21,647 bases of DNA, from contig NZ_AOGW02000014.1 of assembly GCF_000332495.1 (NCBI RefSeq), positions 1-21,647 of the forward strand, read 5' to 3'. The position numbers were made by a program, and so were the translations under genes. The notes beneath the pieces were generated by a model. That model was not told the DNA's origin and did not search any database. It saw nothing but the letters and a program-made list of their open reading frames with translations. Positions 7,659 through 15,106 of the stretch are shown here, piece after piece; the stretch's first letter is position 1; each line of letters begins with the position of its first letter. This DNA is from Leptospira terpstrae serovar Hualin str. LT 11-33 = ATCC 700639. GTDB lineage: Bacteria; Spirochaetota; Leptospiria; Leptospirales; Leptospiraceae.

Positions 7659-7821
7659 GTATAACGAACTAGGCTTAACGACGTTCCCCGACCCTGAGTC
7701 CCGACGGGACGTTAGGGACTGGCCACGTAGCTTGCGTATGCAAGCGAGTGCCAGAAGGGGAATGTGGCGTAGCCCAAGCGAGGGCGAAGTCCCGAAGCGG
7801 AGCGTTAAGACGCTGTTAGTT
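7659..7821 (-). repeat. attC-like element E8 (core type A, divergent right box)
   Basis: Outer 7-mers are GTATAAC and GTTAGTT, strongly mismatched with each other. P2 is GGCTTAACG with CGTTAAGAC (one mismatch). P3 is ACGTTCCCC with GGGGAATGT. The right box matches the left box of E9 instead. Confidence 0.85.
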
Positions 7822-8182
7822 GCAGTTTCCGAATTTAAGAAGGCATTGGTTTAAGAAAGTAAGGATTATAAATCTTAGATTCTTGAATTTCTTCTTTTCT
7901 TATTCTTTTTCTTCGCTCCGAATTTTCTCTTTTCTTAATTTCGTAAATCTTGTTTTTCGCCAATGTATCCCAAACAGAGCTTCTTAGTTCTTCTCAATTG
8001 TACTTTATATTTTGTTAGACTACGTAAACCAAGAAAAACAAAAATAGTGAAAATTACTTTAATGTTCTTTGAATTTTTTTTATTTCTTTTGTCTTTTTCT
8101 TAATTAAATTTCTTTTAATGAATAACGATAATCAGCGAAAAACGCATCATATATTTACTTTTTTCTAATTTTCGGAAATTGC
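7822..8182. other. Cassette 8: no convincing gene
   Basis: This 361-bp body is bounded by matched ends (GTTAGTT at E8 and AACTAAC at E9), extended to about 19 bp with one G.T wobble, so it is a complete cassette. No frame with a normal start is long enough. The best minus-strand stretch (around 7941-8090 when reversed) is Lys/Arg-rich, includes IFTIFVFLGLRSLTKYK, lacks an ATG and could be a remnant. The + strand is pyrimidine-rich with TTCTT runs. It may be a non-coding or RNA-producing cassette, or a decayed gene. Confidence 0.5.
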
Positions 8183-8346
8183 AACTAACGAACTAGACTA
8201 ACCGACGTAGGTTGGCCCTGAGTCCCAACGGGACGTTAGGGACTGGCCACGACACTTGCGCAGGCAAGGGGAGTGCCAGAAGCCTATGTGTCGCAGACCA
8301 AGCGAGGGCGTAAGTCCCGAAGCGCAGCGGTTAGTTGCTGTTATGC
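8183..8346 (-). repeat. attC-like element E9 (core type A)
   Basis: Outer 7-mers AACTAAC and GTTATGC. P2 is GACTAACCG with CGGTTAGTT (terminal G.T). P3 is ACGTAGGTT with AGCCTATGT, with an added T.G. Its right flank is nearly identical to that of E10, marking the tandem higBA cassette duplication. Confidence 0.85.
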
Positions 8347-8371
8347 GAAGGTTTCGGGTTTGTTGTATGAA

Positions 8372-8776
8372 TTACGCCACGGACGGCGTTCTTTTTCTTC
8401 CTGTTTTTGGGGTTTTGACTTTATATTCTTTTACTAGAATGTCAGTTGGAATACCTAGATTTTGATTAATTTTTCTAATCATTTCCAATGTTAGTTTTCT
8501 TTTTCGATTTAAGATTTCAGTGGCACGACTTCGTCCGCCGATTAGATTTCCCAAATCAACACTTTTCATATTCATCTCGTCCATAACGGATTTTAAAGCT
8601 TCAATTGGATCTGGATCTTCAATCGTGTAGTGCTTAGCTTCGTAAGCATCAACTAAAGTGATTAGAATATCTAATTTATCGTATTCGGGAGTATTTTTCT
8701 TAGCATCCCACAGTTTTTCAATTTCAGAGATAGCTTCTAAGTGATCCTTTTGATTCTTGATAGGTTTAATGTTCAT
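8372..8776 (-). CDS. higA: HigA-type antitoxin, copy 1 (134 aa)
   Basis: The protein has a helical N-terminal half (EKLWDAKKNTPEYDKLDILI) typical of the longer HigA antitoxins. A C-terminal XRE-type helix-turn-helix follows at about residues 70-115, with MKSVDLGNLIGGRSRATEIL and LTLEMIRKINQNLGIP. HigA binds and neutralises the HigB mRNA interferase and represses its own operon. Its ATG follows the toxin stop directly (TAAATG) and is preceded by a strong AGGTGA ribosome site inside the toxin gene. It differs from copy 2 (9374-9778) at only six residues (I/L, I/V, A/T, T/P, E/D, P/A). The partner toxin here is frameshifted, so this antitoxin is probably an orphan that could still neutralise the copy 2 toxin. 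Confidence 0.88.
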   Translation of the reverse strand: MNIKPIKNQKDHLEAISEIEKLWDAKKNTPEYDKLDILITLVDAYEAKHYTIEDPDPIEALKSVMDEMNMKSVDLGNLIGGRSRATEILNRKRKLTLEMIRKINQNLGIPTDILVKEYKVKTPKTGRKRTPSVA

Positions 8777-9080
8777 TTAAATCACCTCAGCATTGATTTT
8801 ATCGTATTGTTCGTGAGTTCCTATAAATCTAATGAAAATAGTCTGTAATTTATAATGAACCTTTATAATGAGTCTGTATTTGTTTCCATGTATGTTGAAA
8901 ACGATTCTATTATCTTTAAGAAAACTAGCATTTCTGTATTTTTCCTTTATATCAGAAGGGGATTTCCAACTGGCTTTGGAAGTGTCTTTAAACAAAACTT
9001 CGATAGGGATTTTAGAGTCCGAGTATTAGTGTGTGCGTAGAATAGAAATCTCTTAAAATCTTTCTTGAAATAACCCTCAC
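8777..9080 (-). pseudogene. higB: Frameshifted HigB toxin, copy 1
   Basis: Copy 2 starts with GTG and MRVISRKSLRDFYS. The same start exists here (GTG 9080, reading VRVISRKILRDFYS) but is followed by THTLILGL and a stop. Alignment of the two copies shows a net 4-bp gain around 9028-9044, where TAGTGTGTGCGT-like sequence replaces the copy 2 segment. The remaining frame (8777-8995) keeps the HigB core WKSPSDIKEKYRNASFLK and VFNIHGNKYRLIIKV through FIRFIGTHEQYDKI. No good internal start rescues it; TTG 8995 would omit the first 27 residues. The toxin is probably inactive while its antitoxin is intact. Confidence 0.8.
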
Positions 9081-9089
9081 AAGTCAATA

Positions 9090-9101
9090 GGAACATGTTC
9101 C
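9090..9101. promoter_or_regulatory. Candidate HigA operator (palindrome), copy 1
   Basis: GGAACATGTTCC is a perfect 12-bp palindrome beginning 10 bp upstream of the toxin GTG. HigA-type antitoxins repress by binding such palindromes over the promoter. The copy 2 version at 10088-10099 has one changed base. A weak promoter (TTACCA, 17 bp, TATTGA) would span it and place the transcript start close to the GTG. Confidence 0.5.
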
Positions 9102-9135
9102 CGAATTGGTAACAACTACTTTTTTGACTTTTTTA

Positions 9136-9153
9136 GCGAGCACGGAAGCTCGC
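9136..9153. other. Conserved GC hairpin upstream of higBA copy 1
   Basis: GCGAGC and GCTCGC form a 6-bp stem around ACGGAA, in an otherwise AT-rich leader. On the minus strand it is followed by A-runs, not T-runs, so it is not an intrinsic terminator for the cassette. The equivalent at 10133-10150 has an altered loop and an unchanged stem. Function unknown. Confidence 0.45.
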
Positions 9154-9185
9154 AACTTATTAAAAATAAAGCACCCGGAAATTTC

Positions 9186-9348
9186 GCATAACGAACTAGA
9201 CTAACCGATGTAGGCTGGCCCTGAGTCCCGAATGGGACGTTAGGGATTGGCACGACGCTTGCGAAGGCAAGAGGAGTGACAAAAGCCTATGTGTCGCAGA
9301 CCAAGCGAGGGCGAAGTCCCGAAGCGCAGCGGTTAGTTGCTGTTATGC
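9186..9348 (-). repeat. attC-like element E10 (core type A)
   Basis: Outer 7-mers GCATAAC and GTTATGC. P2 is GACTAACCG with CGGTTAGTT. P3 is ATGTAGGCT with AGCCTATGT, with a second T.G. It resembles E9, the element downstream of the duplicate cassette, more than E11, which fits gene-then-attC cassettes on the minus strand. Confidence 0.85.
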
Positions 9349-9373
9349 GAAGTTTTCGGGTTTGTTGTATGAA

Positions 9374-9778
9374 TTACGCCACGGACGGCGTTCTTTTTCT
9401 TCCTGTTTTAGCAGTTTTGACTTTATATTCTTTCACAAGAATGTCAGTTGGAATTCCAAGATTTTGATTAATCTTTCTAATCATTTCTAAAGTAAGCTTT
9501 CGTTTTCGATTTAAGATTTCTGTGGCGCGACTTCGTCCACCGATTAGATTCCCTAAATCAACGCTTTTCATATTCATATCATCCATAACAGATTTTAAAG
9601 CTTCAATTGGATCCGGATCTTCAATAGGATAGTGCTTAGTTTCGTAGGCATCAACTAGAGTGATTAGAACATCTAATTTATCGTATTCGGGAGTATTCTT
9701 TTTAGCATCCCAGAGTTTTTCAATTTCAGAGAGAGCTTCTAAGTGATCTTTTTGATTCTTGATAGGTTTAATATTCAT
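9374..9778 (-). CDS. higA: HigA-type antitoxin, copy 2 (134 aa)
   Basis: Almost identical to copy 1 (8372-8776; 128 of 134 residues), with the same XRE helix-turn-helix at about 70-115 containing DLGNLIGGRSRATEILNRKR. It should neutralise HigB and autoregulate the operon. Its ATG directly abuts the toxin stop (TAAATG) and uses the AGGTGA ribosome site at the 3' end of higB, so the two proteins are translationally linked. The stop lies 25 bp from E10, and the whole gene pair forms one cassette with E10. With an intact toxin next to it, this copy is the functional module of the pair and could stabilise the array against loss. Confidence 0.9.
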   Translation of the reverse strand: MNIKPIKNQKDHLEALSEIEKLWDAKKNTPEYDKLDVLITLVDAYETKHYPIEDPDPIEALKSVMDDMNMKSVDLGNLIGGRSRATEILNRKRKLTLEMIRKINQNLGIPTDILVKEYKVKTAKTGRKRTPSVA

Positions 9779-10078
9779 TTAAATCACCTCAGCATTGATT
9801 TTATCGTATTGTTCGTGAGTTCCAATAAATCTAATGAAAACAGTTTGTAAATTGTAATGAACCTTCACAATTAACCTGTATTTGTTTCCATGTATATTGA
9901 AAACGATTCTATTATCTTTAAGGAAACTGGCATTTCTGTATTTATCTTTGATATCAGATGGAGATTTCCAAAAGGATCTGGAAGTGTCTTTAAACCAAAC
10001 TTCGATAGGAATTTTAGAGTCCGAGTATTTTGGAATAGAGTAGAAATCCCTTAAACTCTTTCTTGAAATAACCCTCAC
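9779..10078 (-). CDS. higB: HigB-type toxin, copy 2 (99 aa, intact)
   Basis: This full-length HigB-family toxin (PF09907 type, usually about 95-100 residues) starts at GTG with MRVISRKSLRDFY. It carries the family core EVWFKD, WKSPSDIKDKYRNASFLKD, VFNIHGNKYRLIVKV and FIRFIGTHEQYDKINA. Members are ribosome-dependent mRNA interferases of the RelE fold that cut mRNA when the antitoxin is lost. The order is toxin first, antitoxin second, typical of higBA. A palindrome lies 10 bp upstream of the GTG, and no separate Shine-Dalgarno motif is evident. Copy 1 of this toxin is frameshifted. Confidence 0.9.
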   Translation of the reverse strand: MRVISRKSLRDFYSIPKYSDSKIPIEVWFKDTSRSFWKSPSDIKDKYRNASFLKDNRIVFNIHGNKYRLIVKVHYNLQTVFIRFIGTHEQYDKINAEVI

Positions 10079-10087
10079 AAATCAATA

Positions 10088-10099
10088 GGAGCATGTTCC
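10088..10099. promoter_or_regulatory. Candidate HigA operator, copy 2
   Basis: GGAGCATGTTCC is the counterpart of the perfect palindrome in copy 1, with one base changed. It lies directly upstream of the GTG start of the intact toxin. Confidence 0.45.
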
Positions 10100-10132
10100 C
10101 GAATTGGTAACAACTATTTTTTTTCTTTTTTA

Positions 10133-10150
10133 GCGAGCACGGACGCTCGC
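10133..10150. other. Conserved GC hairpin upstream of higBA copy 2
   Basis: GCGAGC and GCTCGC enclose ACGGAC. The same stem occurs in copy 1 with one loop change. It is not followed by a T-run in the direction of the genes. Function unknown. Confidence 0.45.
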
Positions 10151-10183
10151 AACTTATTAAAAATAATGCGCCCGGAAATTTTC

Positions 10184-10349
10184 GCATAACGAATTAGCCT
10201 TAACGACGTTCCCCGACCCTGAGTCCCGGTTACGGGACGTTAGGGACTGGCCACGTAGCTTGCGTATGCAAGCGAGTGCCAGAAGGGGAATGTGGCGAAG
10301 CCCAAGCGAGGGCGAAGACCCGAAGCGAAGCGTTAAGGCACTGTTAGTC
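10184..10349 (-). repeat. attC-like element E11 (core type A, divergent right box)
   Basis: Outer 7-mers GCATAAC and GTTAGTC are mismatched. P2 is GCCTTAACG with CGTTAAGGC. P3 is ACGTTCCCC with GGGGAATGT. The right box matches the left box of E12 (GACTAAC). Confidence 0.85.
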
Positions 10350-10356
10350 GCAGTTT

Positions 10357-11205
10357 TTATGGACTAGGTGGCGTTTCTTCTGAAGTGTCTTGTGAAACTT
10401 GCTCCAACGGCTTTGAGTTGCTTGAATCTTTTTCATCTTTCGATTCCTTTTTCGAAGGACTTACATTTCTGATATAATTATTTGATGCTTTTTGGATTTT
10501 TTTCTTTGCCTCAGTTGCTTTATCACCTTCCAGAACATCTCTTTTGATAATATCTGTTTTTAGAACTTCCTCAATTTCTTCGTTTTCTATTCGAACGCCA
10601 GGAGTAAGCCTTTTTAGTTCCCTTTTTATCACATCAAGAACAGTTTCCGTTAAGAGCATTTGTCCAATATAATATTTACTTAATGCCTGTTTTTGTGAGT
10701 GGTATTCGTCCAGTAAAGATTTTCCTAATGCTTCCTTGCATAGATAGTATATTGGTTCGATATGGTTTTCATTTTTAACGTTTATTGCCGTTAAGTTTAA
10801 TTCATAAACTAGTTCTTTATCGATAGGCTTTGCAAATGTTATTCTATAAATTTGCCAATTTATTCCATTTGTAAGAATGACCCATTCAATTCCAGCATTA
10901 GCGCCATAATCAATGGCTTGTTTGATATGATCGTCTTTTAAATCAAGGCCAATTGCTTTTACTTCAATTAACAGTTTTACTTTGTCACCAATTTTGATCG
11001 CTAAATCGCAAAAAGTTTTTTTAATAACATGTTCAGTTGTTATTTCAGAATATTTTTCGTATCCGAAGAGTTCTGAAAGTAAATCTGTTATTATTACAAC
11101 AGTATCTGATTCATTCACGTCTCTCGCTTTTGCTGATGTTAGAATTGGAGTAAATTTTTTAAGCGAAGTAATAATTCTTTCTTGTACTTTTGCTGGAATT
11201 GCCAT
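10357..11205 (-). CDS. PD-(D/E)XK nuclease-like protein, HSDR_N-type (282 aa)
   Basis: Residues about 30-125 show the restriction-type nuclease fold: a helix with Glu45 (LLSELFGYEKY), Asp67 (CDLAI), then LLIEVKA with Glu81-x-Lys83, and later AIDYGANAGIEWVILTNG. This matches the type I restriction R-subunit N-terminal family (HSDR_N). It lacks the helicase domain of HsdR, so it is a stand-alone nuclease-like protein. The C-terminal 60 residues are Lys, Ser and Glu-rich and probably disordered. It follows the 70-aa gene by 9 bp and has a strong AGGAGA ribosome site, so the two form an operon. A DNA-cleaving or phage-defence role is plausible. Its stop lies 7 bp from E11. Confidence 0.78.
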   Translation of the reverse strand: MAIPAKVQERIITSLKKFTPILTSAKARDVNESDTVVIITDLLSELFGYEKYSEITTEHVIKKTFCDLAIKIGDKVKLLIEVKAIGLDLKDDHIKQAIDYGANAGIEWVILTNGINWQIYRITFAKPIDKELVYELNLTAINVKNENHIEPIYYLCKEALGKSLLDEYHSQKQALSKYYIGQMLLTETVLDVIKRELKRLTPGVRIENEEIEEVLKTDIIKRDVLEGDKATEAKKKIQKASNNYIRNVSPSKKESKDEKDSSNSKPLEQVSQDTSEETPPSP

Positions 11206-11214
11206 AATTTTCTC

Positions 11215-11427
11215 CTATTGCTCAGTATCAGATAATGTAACGATTGCTTGGGCCCATTTTACATACTTTAAATTTGCCAAATCTCTTATTGTTTTTACGT
11301 TGAATGCTTTTAATAGAAGATCAGCATCACCATCACTAAGTCCTTGAATCGCAGAAACAGGGGAATCGGCAATTTCTTTTAGACTTTTTGATTCGTAAGC
11401 TTTATCGACTGCTTTATTAATATTCAT
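11215..11427 (-). CDS. Small helical protein, partner of the nuclease (70 aa)
   Basis: First gene of the cassette, with an AGAGGT ribosome site before its ATG, one of the few lead genes here to have one. The sequence SPVSAIQGLSDGDADLLLKAFNVKTIRDLANL resembles a helix-hairpin-helix (nucleic-acid-binding) pattern: an alpha-helical pair around a Gly-Leu turn. No signal peptide. The tight spacing to the HSDR_N-like gene suggests it regulates, recruits or inhibits that nuclease. This is inference from context; I do not recognise a named family. Confidence 0.65.
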   Translation of the reverse strand: MNINKAVDKAYESKSLKEIADSPVSAIQGLSDGDADLLLKAFNVKTIRDLANLKYVKWAQAIVTLSDTEQ

Positions 11428-11438
11428 GTTTTACCTCT

Positions 11439-11459
11439 TATAACAGCTATTTTGTTATA
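11439..11459. promoter_or_regulatory. Inverted repeat upstream of the nuclease operon
   Basis: TATAACA and TGTTATA flank 7 bp, 12 bp upstream of the 70-aa gene's ATG and partly beside its ribosome site. It is an operator candidate, perhaps for the small helical protein; AT-rich context makes this tentative. Confidence 0.4.
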
Positions 11460-11522
11460 GTGGAAGGATAAATCATACCTGGGACAAATTTGCAAGTTTT
11501 TATCAAATTTTGTAAAAATTGC

Positions 11523-11688
11523 GACTAACGAACTAGGGGAGACGACGTTCCCTGACCCTGAGTCCCGTTAACGGGACGTTAGGGACTGGCACGGAGTTTG
11601 CGGATGCAAACGAGTGACAGAAAGGGAATGTGGCGTAGCCCAAGCGAGGCCGGAAGTGCCGAAGCGCAGCGTTTCCTCGCTGTTATGC
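11523..11688 (-). repeat. attC-like element E12 (core type A)
   Basis: Outer 7-mers GACTAAC and GTTATGC. P2 is GGGGAGACG with CGTTTCCTC (two G.T). P3 is ACGTTCCCT with AGGGAATGT. The GGCC-GGAA-G(T)GCC hairpin has a GNRA-type loop on the + strand. Confidence 0.85.
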
Positions 11689-11702
11689 GTAGTTCGATAA
11701 TT

Positions 11703-12689
11703 TTATCTTTTTTTAGTCTTTACTGTTCTATTGTGAATTAAAAATTTTCTACCTATTAATGTTAATGTCCAGAACCAGGCATATCCGCCATTTGTAGTTT
11801 TTAAATATTGAACCTTGATAAGTTTATGTGCGGTAAATTGAATCTTAATAGTAAGAAAATCTTGTGTATTCAATGATGGAAGATAATTTGAACCTGCAAG
11901 ACTTGATAACTCTTGAGTCAGTGTTGATTTAACTAGTTCTTCATTTGGGCTAGTTAATAAATGAGGTGAAAGCAAATTGAAAAGTTGATGCCATGAAATT
12001 TTAAGTTCCCATTTTGATTTATGGCCTTTGGAGTAAGACTCGCCAGATACTTTGAAAATTTCATCTAGATCGGCTAGGTTTTCAATTTTTTCTTCCGAGT
12101 TAGTTTCATAAGTTTTTAATTTTTCTTTAAGATCTGTAATTTCTTTGCTTGAATCGTTTAAATCCTTTAAGAGGGACTCGTTACTTACTGTATTAGCTCT
12201 AACCCAACCTATCGCCGGAAACGTTTTGATTGTTTTTGTTAAACTTAAAGCAACCATACCAGGTAATTCCTCTGGTTTCTTCCACATTTTGACTAATCTT
12301 CCTGTAGCAACTTTTTCACGAAAGTTTGTAAGTTTCTGCCTAAATTCAGGATCGGATTCTATTTTTTCTTGTGGTAAAGTTTCTGGATCTTCATGGAGAA
12401 GAGCAACAACTTTAATTCCATTTGAAATGGCATAATCATATTCTTTTTCGGTATAGCTAATTCCATCGGGGCTTTGGGTACCGTATCTACCTCCAATAAT
12501 TAGCAGATAATAATCGCAATCATCTATTACTTTCTTTATAAACTCCCATTGTTCTTCATCGGTTGCAGGGAATAGTTCCATGCCTGCGGGTATACAATCC
12601 ATTTCCATTAAGGTTTGAATTACACGTGAACGTTCTTCTTTTAAGTCCGCATATGTAGAGCTAACAAATACTTGATATCTTTTTTCCAT
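11703..12689 (-). CDS. DUF4062 (TIR-like) protein (328 aa)
   Basis: The N-terminal domain (about 1-105) has the DUF4062 signature: [14 protein letters not shown] at 7-20, [14 protein letters not shown] at about 58-71, and [11 protein letters not shown] with Glu83 before Tyr. DUF4062 is a TIR/flavodoxin-like fold often placed at the front of STAND and other defence proteins. No NTPase P-loop is present. A coiled-coil region (about 170-210, [18 protein letters not shown]) is followed by a C-terminal domain ([14 protein letters not shown], then beta-rich). A sensing or NAD-directed role is speculative. It is alone in its cassette; the stop lies 14 bp from E12 and the start 44 bp from E13. A second DUF4062 gene is at 16760-17968 with a different C-terminus. 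Confidence 0.82.
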   Translation of the reverse strand: MEKRYQVFVSSTYADLKEERSRVIQTLMEMDCIPAGMELFPATDEEQWEFIKKVIDDCDYYLLIIGGRYGTQSPDGISYTEKEYDYAISNGIKVVALLHEDPETLPQEKIESDPEFRQKLTNFREKVATGRLVKMWKKPEELPGMVALSLTKTIKTFPAIGWVRANTVSNESLLKDLNDSSKEITDLKEKLKTYETNSEEKIENLADLDEIFKVSGESYSKGHKSKWELKISWHQLFNLLSPHLLTSPNEELVKSTLTQELSSLAGSNYLPSLNTQDFLTIKIQFTAHKLIKVQYLKTTNGGYAWFWTLTLIGRKFLIHNRTVKTKKR

Positions 12690-12733
12690 TATATAAATTT
12701 TCTCATGATTGTAGATTTATTCTATCGAATTAC

Positions 12734-12896
12734 GCATAACGAACTAGGGGAGACGACGTTCCTCGTAGCTGAGCCTACGTCGTAGGCGTTAGCGTCGGCG
12801 CGCTTCTTGCGATCGCAAGAAAGCGTGACGGAGAGGAATGTGGCACAGCCCAAGCGAGGCCTTGTGCCGAAGCGAAGCGTTTCCCCGCTGTTATGC
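12734..12896 (-). repeat. attC-like element E13 (core type B)
   Basis: Outer 7-mers GCATAAC and GTTATGC. P2 is GGGGAGACG with CGTTTCCCC. P3 is ACGTTCCTC with GAGGAATGT. The core has GCTGAGCCTAC paired with GTAGGCGTTAGC and a CTTGCGATCGCAAG hairpin. Right-arm hairpin GGC-ACA-GCC. Confidence 0.85.
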
Positions 12897-12905
12897 GCAG
12901 TAGCT

Positions 12906-13496
12906 TTAATGCCAATTTTCATCTTCGAAATATGAAAGAACAATTGAATGAAAATAATTTCCAGGCCATAAATAGATTCCATTTTTTCCCATGCATTTGT
13001 TTGACCTAATATAAATTACTTTTCTGAATAGTAAATATTCAATTTTACTGAATCTAAGATTTGATTGGAAACATGAATTATCATTAAAAATAAAGGATCG
13101 TGCCCAGAGATAAGAATCACTGTTTTGTTTAAAAGCTAAGATAGTTTCTTCATTGTTTCGAAATACTTGAATAGTTCCTTGGTCTAGAAAAATTTCTGCA
13201 ATAGGTGCGGAGCTGATTTTAAAGTTTTCAATAACAGTCCCCGTGTATTGTGTTCCTGTACTTTCGTCCAATAGATTACTTAAATCAGTAGAATACACAA
13301 TAGAAAATGTGAGAATAACGATTAGGGCAATTGTATTGAATATAATTTTGGTTTTTCGTAAATTAAGATAATCAAATGTTATGTTAATTCCCAATTCTAA
13401 AAATAAGGAAATTATTGCTAAAGTTATATCTGAAGTAATATATTTACAAATTGAATATGTTGTTATAGCTATTAAAAATTCGATGACTAAAAGCAA
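12906..13496 (-). CDS. Membrane protein with three N-terminal helices (196 aa)
   Basis: Three hydrophobic segments occur at roughly residues 1-17 (LLVIEFLIAITTYSI), 22-40 (ITLAIISLFLELGINITF) and 50-68 (IIFNTIALIVILTFSIVYS). A hydrophilic domain of about 120 residues with beta-type patterning follows (IQVFRNNEETILAF). No family is recognised. The best start is TTG at 13496, 83 bp from E14; no ATG gives the full first helix, so the 5' end is uncertain. The stop lies 9 bp from E13. It is the only gene of its cassette. Confidence 0.6.
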   Translation of the reverse strand: MLLVIEFLIAITTYSICKYITSDITLAIISLFLELGINITFDYLNLRKTKIIFNTIALIVILTFSIVYSTDLSNLLDESTGTQYTGTVIENFKISSAPIAEIFLDQGTIQVFRNNEETILAFKQNSDSYLWARSFIFNDNSCFQSNLRFSKIEYLLFRKVIYIRSNKCMGKNGIYLWPGNYFHSIVLSYFEDENWH

Positions 13497-13579
13497 TTTT
13501 TTTGTCGTTTATTTCTGGTATTTTTAAGTAATTTAGACATTTAAATCAGAATATTTTTTCATTTAATTTATGCTATTGC

Positions 13580-13740
13580 GCATAACGAACTAGGGGAGAC
13601 GACGTTCCTCGTAGCTGAGCATCGCAGAGGCGTTAGCGTCGGCGCGTCTTCTTGCGTAGCAAGAAGCGTGACGGAGAGGAATGTGGCGCAGCCCAAGCGA
13701 GGCCGTAGTGCCGAAGCGAAGCGTTTCCCCGCTGTTATGC
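13580..13740 (-). repeat. attC-like element E14 (core type B)
   Basis: Outer 7-mers GCATAAC and GTTATGC. P2 is GGGGAGACG with CGTTTCCCC. P3 is ACGTTCCTC with GAGGAATGT. The inner stem is shortened (GAGCATCGCAGAGGCG). The second hairpin is CTTCTTGC-GTA-GCAAGAAG. Confidence 0.84.
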
Positions 13741-13746
13741 GACGTC

Positions 13747-14658
13747 CTATTTTTTATCAAATATTTCCTTTACATCAGTTTTTAATACATTTCTGTTTAG
13801 ATCAATTTCTTGTGTAATAATTTTTGAGTAATTCGAATATTTAAAATCCTTTGAGCATTTAATACAGTCTTCTGTAAACATATCGATTTCGTTTACACAT
13901 TGAGTAATAGATTTGTAATTCTCAATTCTAAAGAATTTTTCACTTTCTGTATTAAATTCATGACTTGTTGAATTATATGAATAGTCGCAGCCACCTCCGC
14001 AGCCTGCTTCAATTAAAAAAGTGAATTTTTCATCTTTTATATCTTGTAACATTCCAATTGAATCTGAATTTATATCATGGAAAATCAAAGAATTATTTTT
14101 TAAAATTAGATTGTAGCAATTTGAATCACCATAGAATTCACAACCATTTATTTCAGGAGTAATTGTTATAGCTCGAAATTCTTTGTAATGTAAATCCTTT
14201 ACAATTTTGAAGTTTTTCACATATTTTTTCTTATATCTAGAATCTAGATAGATTTGATATTTTAAATCGATTTTGAAGCCAAGAGTATTCGCAATTTGAT
14301 TTAGAATATCAATGTCAGGTTTAAAATCTTTTTGATCAAATTTTTCTGAAAGAAATCCAGAAAAGACAAATCCTGAATAGTGTAGATATTTTACACGAGT
14401 CCATTTACCTTTTTTCCCTTGTTGAGTTTCTTCTTGTGAGACGTTACCGTAAGTTTTGATAATCGATCCATTTGGAATAACAACGAGAATATTTCCATTT
14501 ATATTTGGAGTTTCACGTAGTCTCAAACCTCCAGTTGCTTGAATCAGCATTGCTTTCGGTGGGAATTCTTGAAATTTTTCTTTAATTTCTGTAGTTTGGT
14601 TTTTCTTACAGTTGAAAGAGGAAACTAATAAAATTGTTATTATTAATGTTTTTTTCAT
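13747..14658 (-). CDS. SH3-domain lipoprotein (303 aa)
   Basis: From ATG 14658 the product has a type II signal, MKKTLIITILLVSSFNC, with candidate lipidated Cys17. The first SH3b-like domain spans about 33-105: GGLRLRETPNINGNILVVIP, then GSIIKTYGNV, KGKWTRVKYLHYSGFVFSGF. SH3b domains of exported proteins usually bind peptides or cell-wall material. The C-terminal two thirds contains a Cys-rich loop (EAGCGGGCDYSY) and CVNEIDMFTEDCIKC, unrecognised. The frame is also open back into E15 through the ATG of GTTATGCG; I reject that start because it places seven polar residues (MRHPIDI) ahead of the signal peptide. The architecture resembles 15743-16573 and the pseudogene at 520-1552, so this family recurs in the array. 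Confidence 0.82.
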   Translation of the reverse strand: MKKTLIITILLVSSFNCKKNQTTEIKEKFQEFPPKAMLIQATGGLRLRETPNINGNILVVIPNGSIIKTYGNVSQEETQQGKKGKWTRVKYLHYSGFVFSGFLSEKFDQKDFKPDIDILNQIANTLGFKIDLKYQIYLDSRYKKKYVKNFKIVKDLHYKEFRAITITPEINGCEFYGDSNCYNLILKNNSLIFHDINSDSIGMLQDIKDEKFTFLIEAGCGGGCDYSYNSTSHEFNTESEKFFRIENYKSITQCVNEIDMFTEDCIKCSKDFKYSNYSKIITQEIDLNRNVLKTDVKEIFDKK

Positions 14659-14675
14659 TATATCTATAGGATGTC

Positions 14676-14837
14676 GCATAACGAACTAGTCTTCCCGAAG
14701 TTCCCTGTAGCTGAGCCTACGTAGTAGGCGTTAGCGTCGGCGCGTCTTCTTGCGGAGCGAGAAGCGTGACGGAAGGGAATTTGCCGGAGGCCGAGCGAGG
14801 CCTTGTGCCGAAGCGTAGCGGGAAGATGCTGTTATGC
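14676..14837 (-). repeat. attC-like element E15 (core type B)
   Basis: Outer 7-mers GCATAAC and GTTATGC. P2 is GTCTTCCCG with CGGGAAGAT, a unique sequence that still pairs. P3 is AAGTTCCCT with AGGGAATTT, as in E3. Right-arm hairpin GCC-GGA-GGC. Confidence 0.84.
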
Positions 14838-15106
14838 GTAGTGTTCCCTTTACTTGAATTCTTTCTCATATGAAACTGTTCTTGTCTTTTTCCGGATACT
14901 TTTTCTGCAAGAAGCAAATTTCAAGTTATTAAAACACATTTAAATTTGGTATATTATACGATGTTTTCTGGATTTCGATTTAGTTCTTTTAAAATTCATT
15001 TTCCATAAGTTTGATTGTTAAAGGAAAATTTTAACAATTTTGAGATTAATGTGTAAGGTTTTTTGTTAGAAAATAAATTGTAAAAGGAGTATTTGATTAA
15101 CATTAT

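Noticed and set aside
9136..9153. GC hairpin upstream of higBA as an intrinsic terminator
   Set aside because: In the direction of the genes it is followed by A-runs rather than a T-run, and it lies upstream of, not after, a gene.
14838..14917. Minus-strand frame MLLAEKVSGKRQEQFHMRK running into E15
   Set aside because: The unique part is only about 26 residues, the rest is repeat sequence, and no ribosome site or family pattern supports it.
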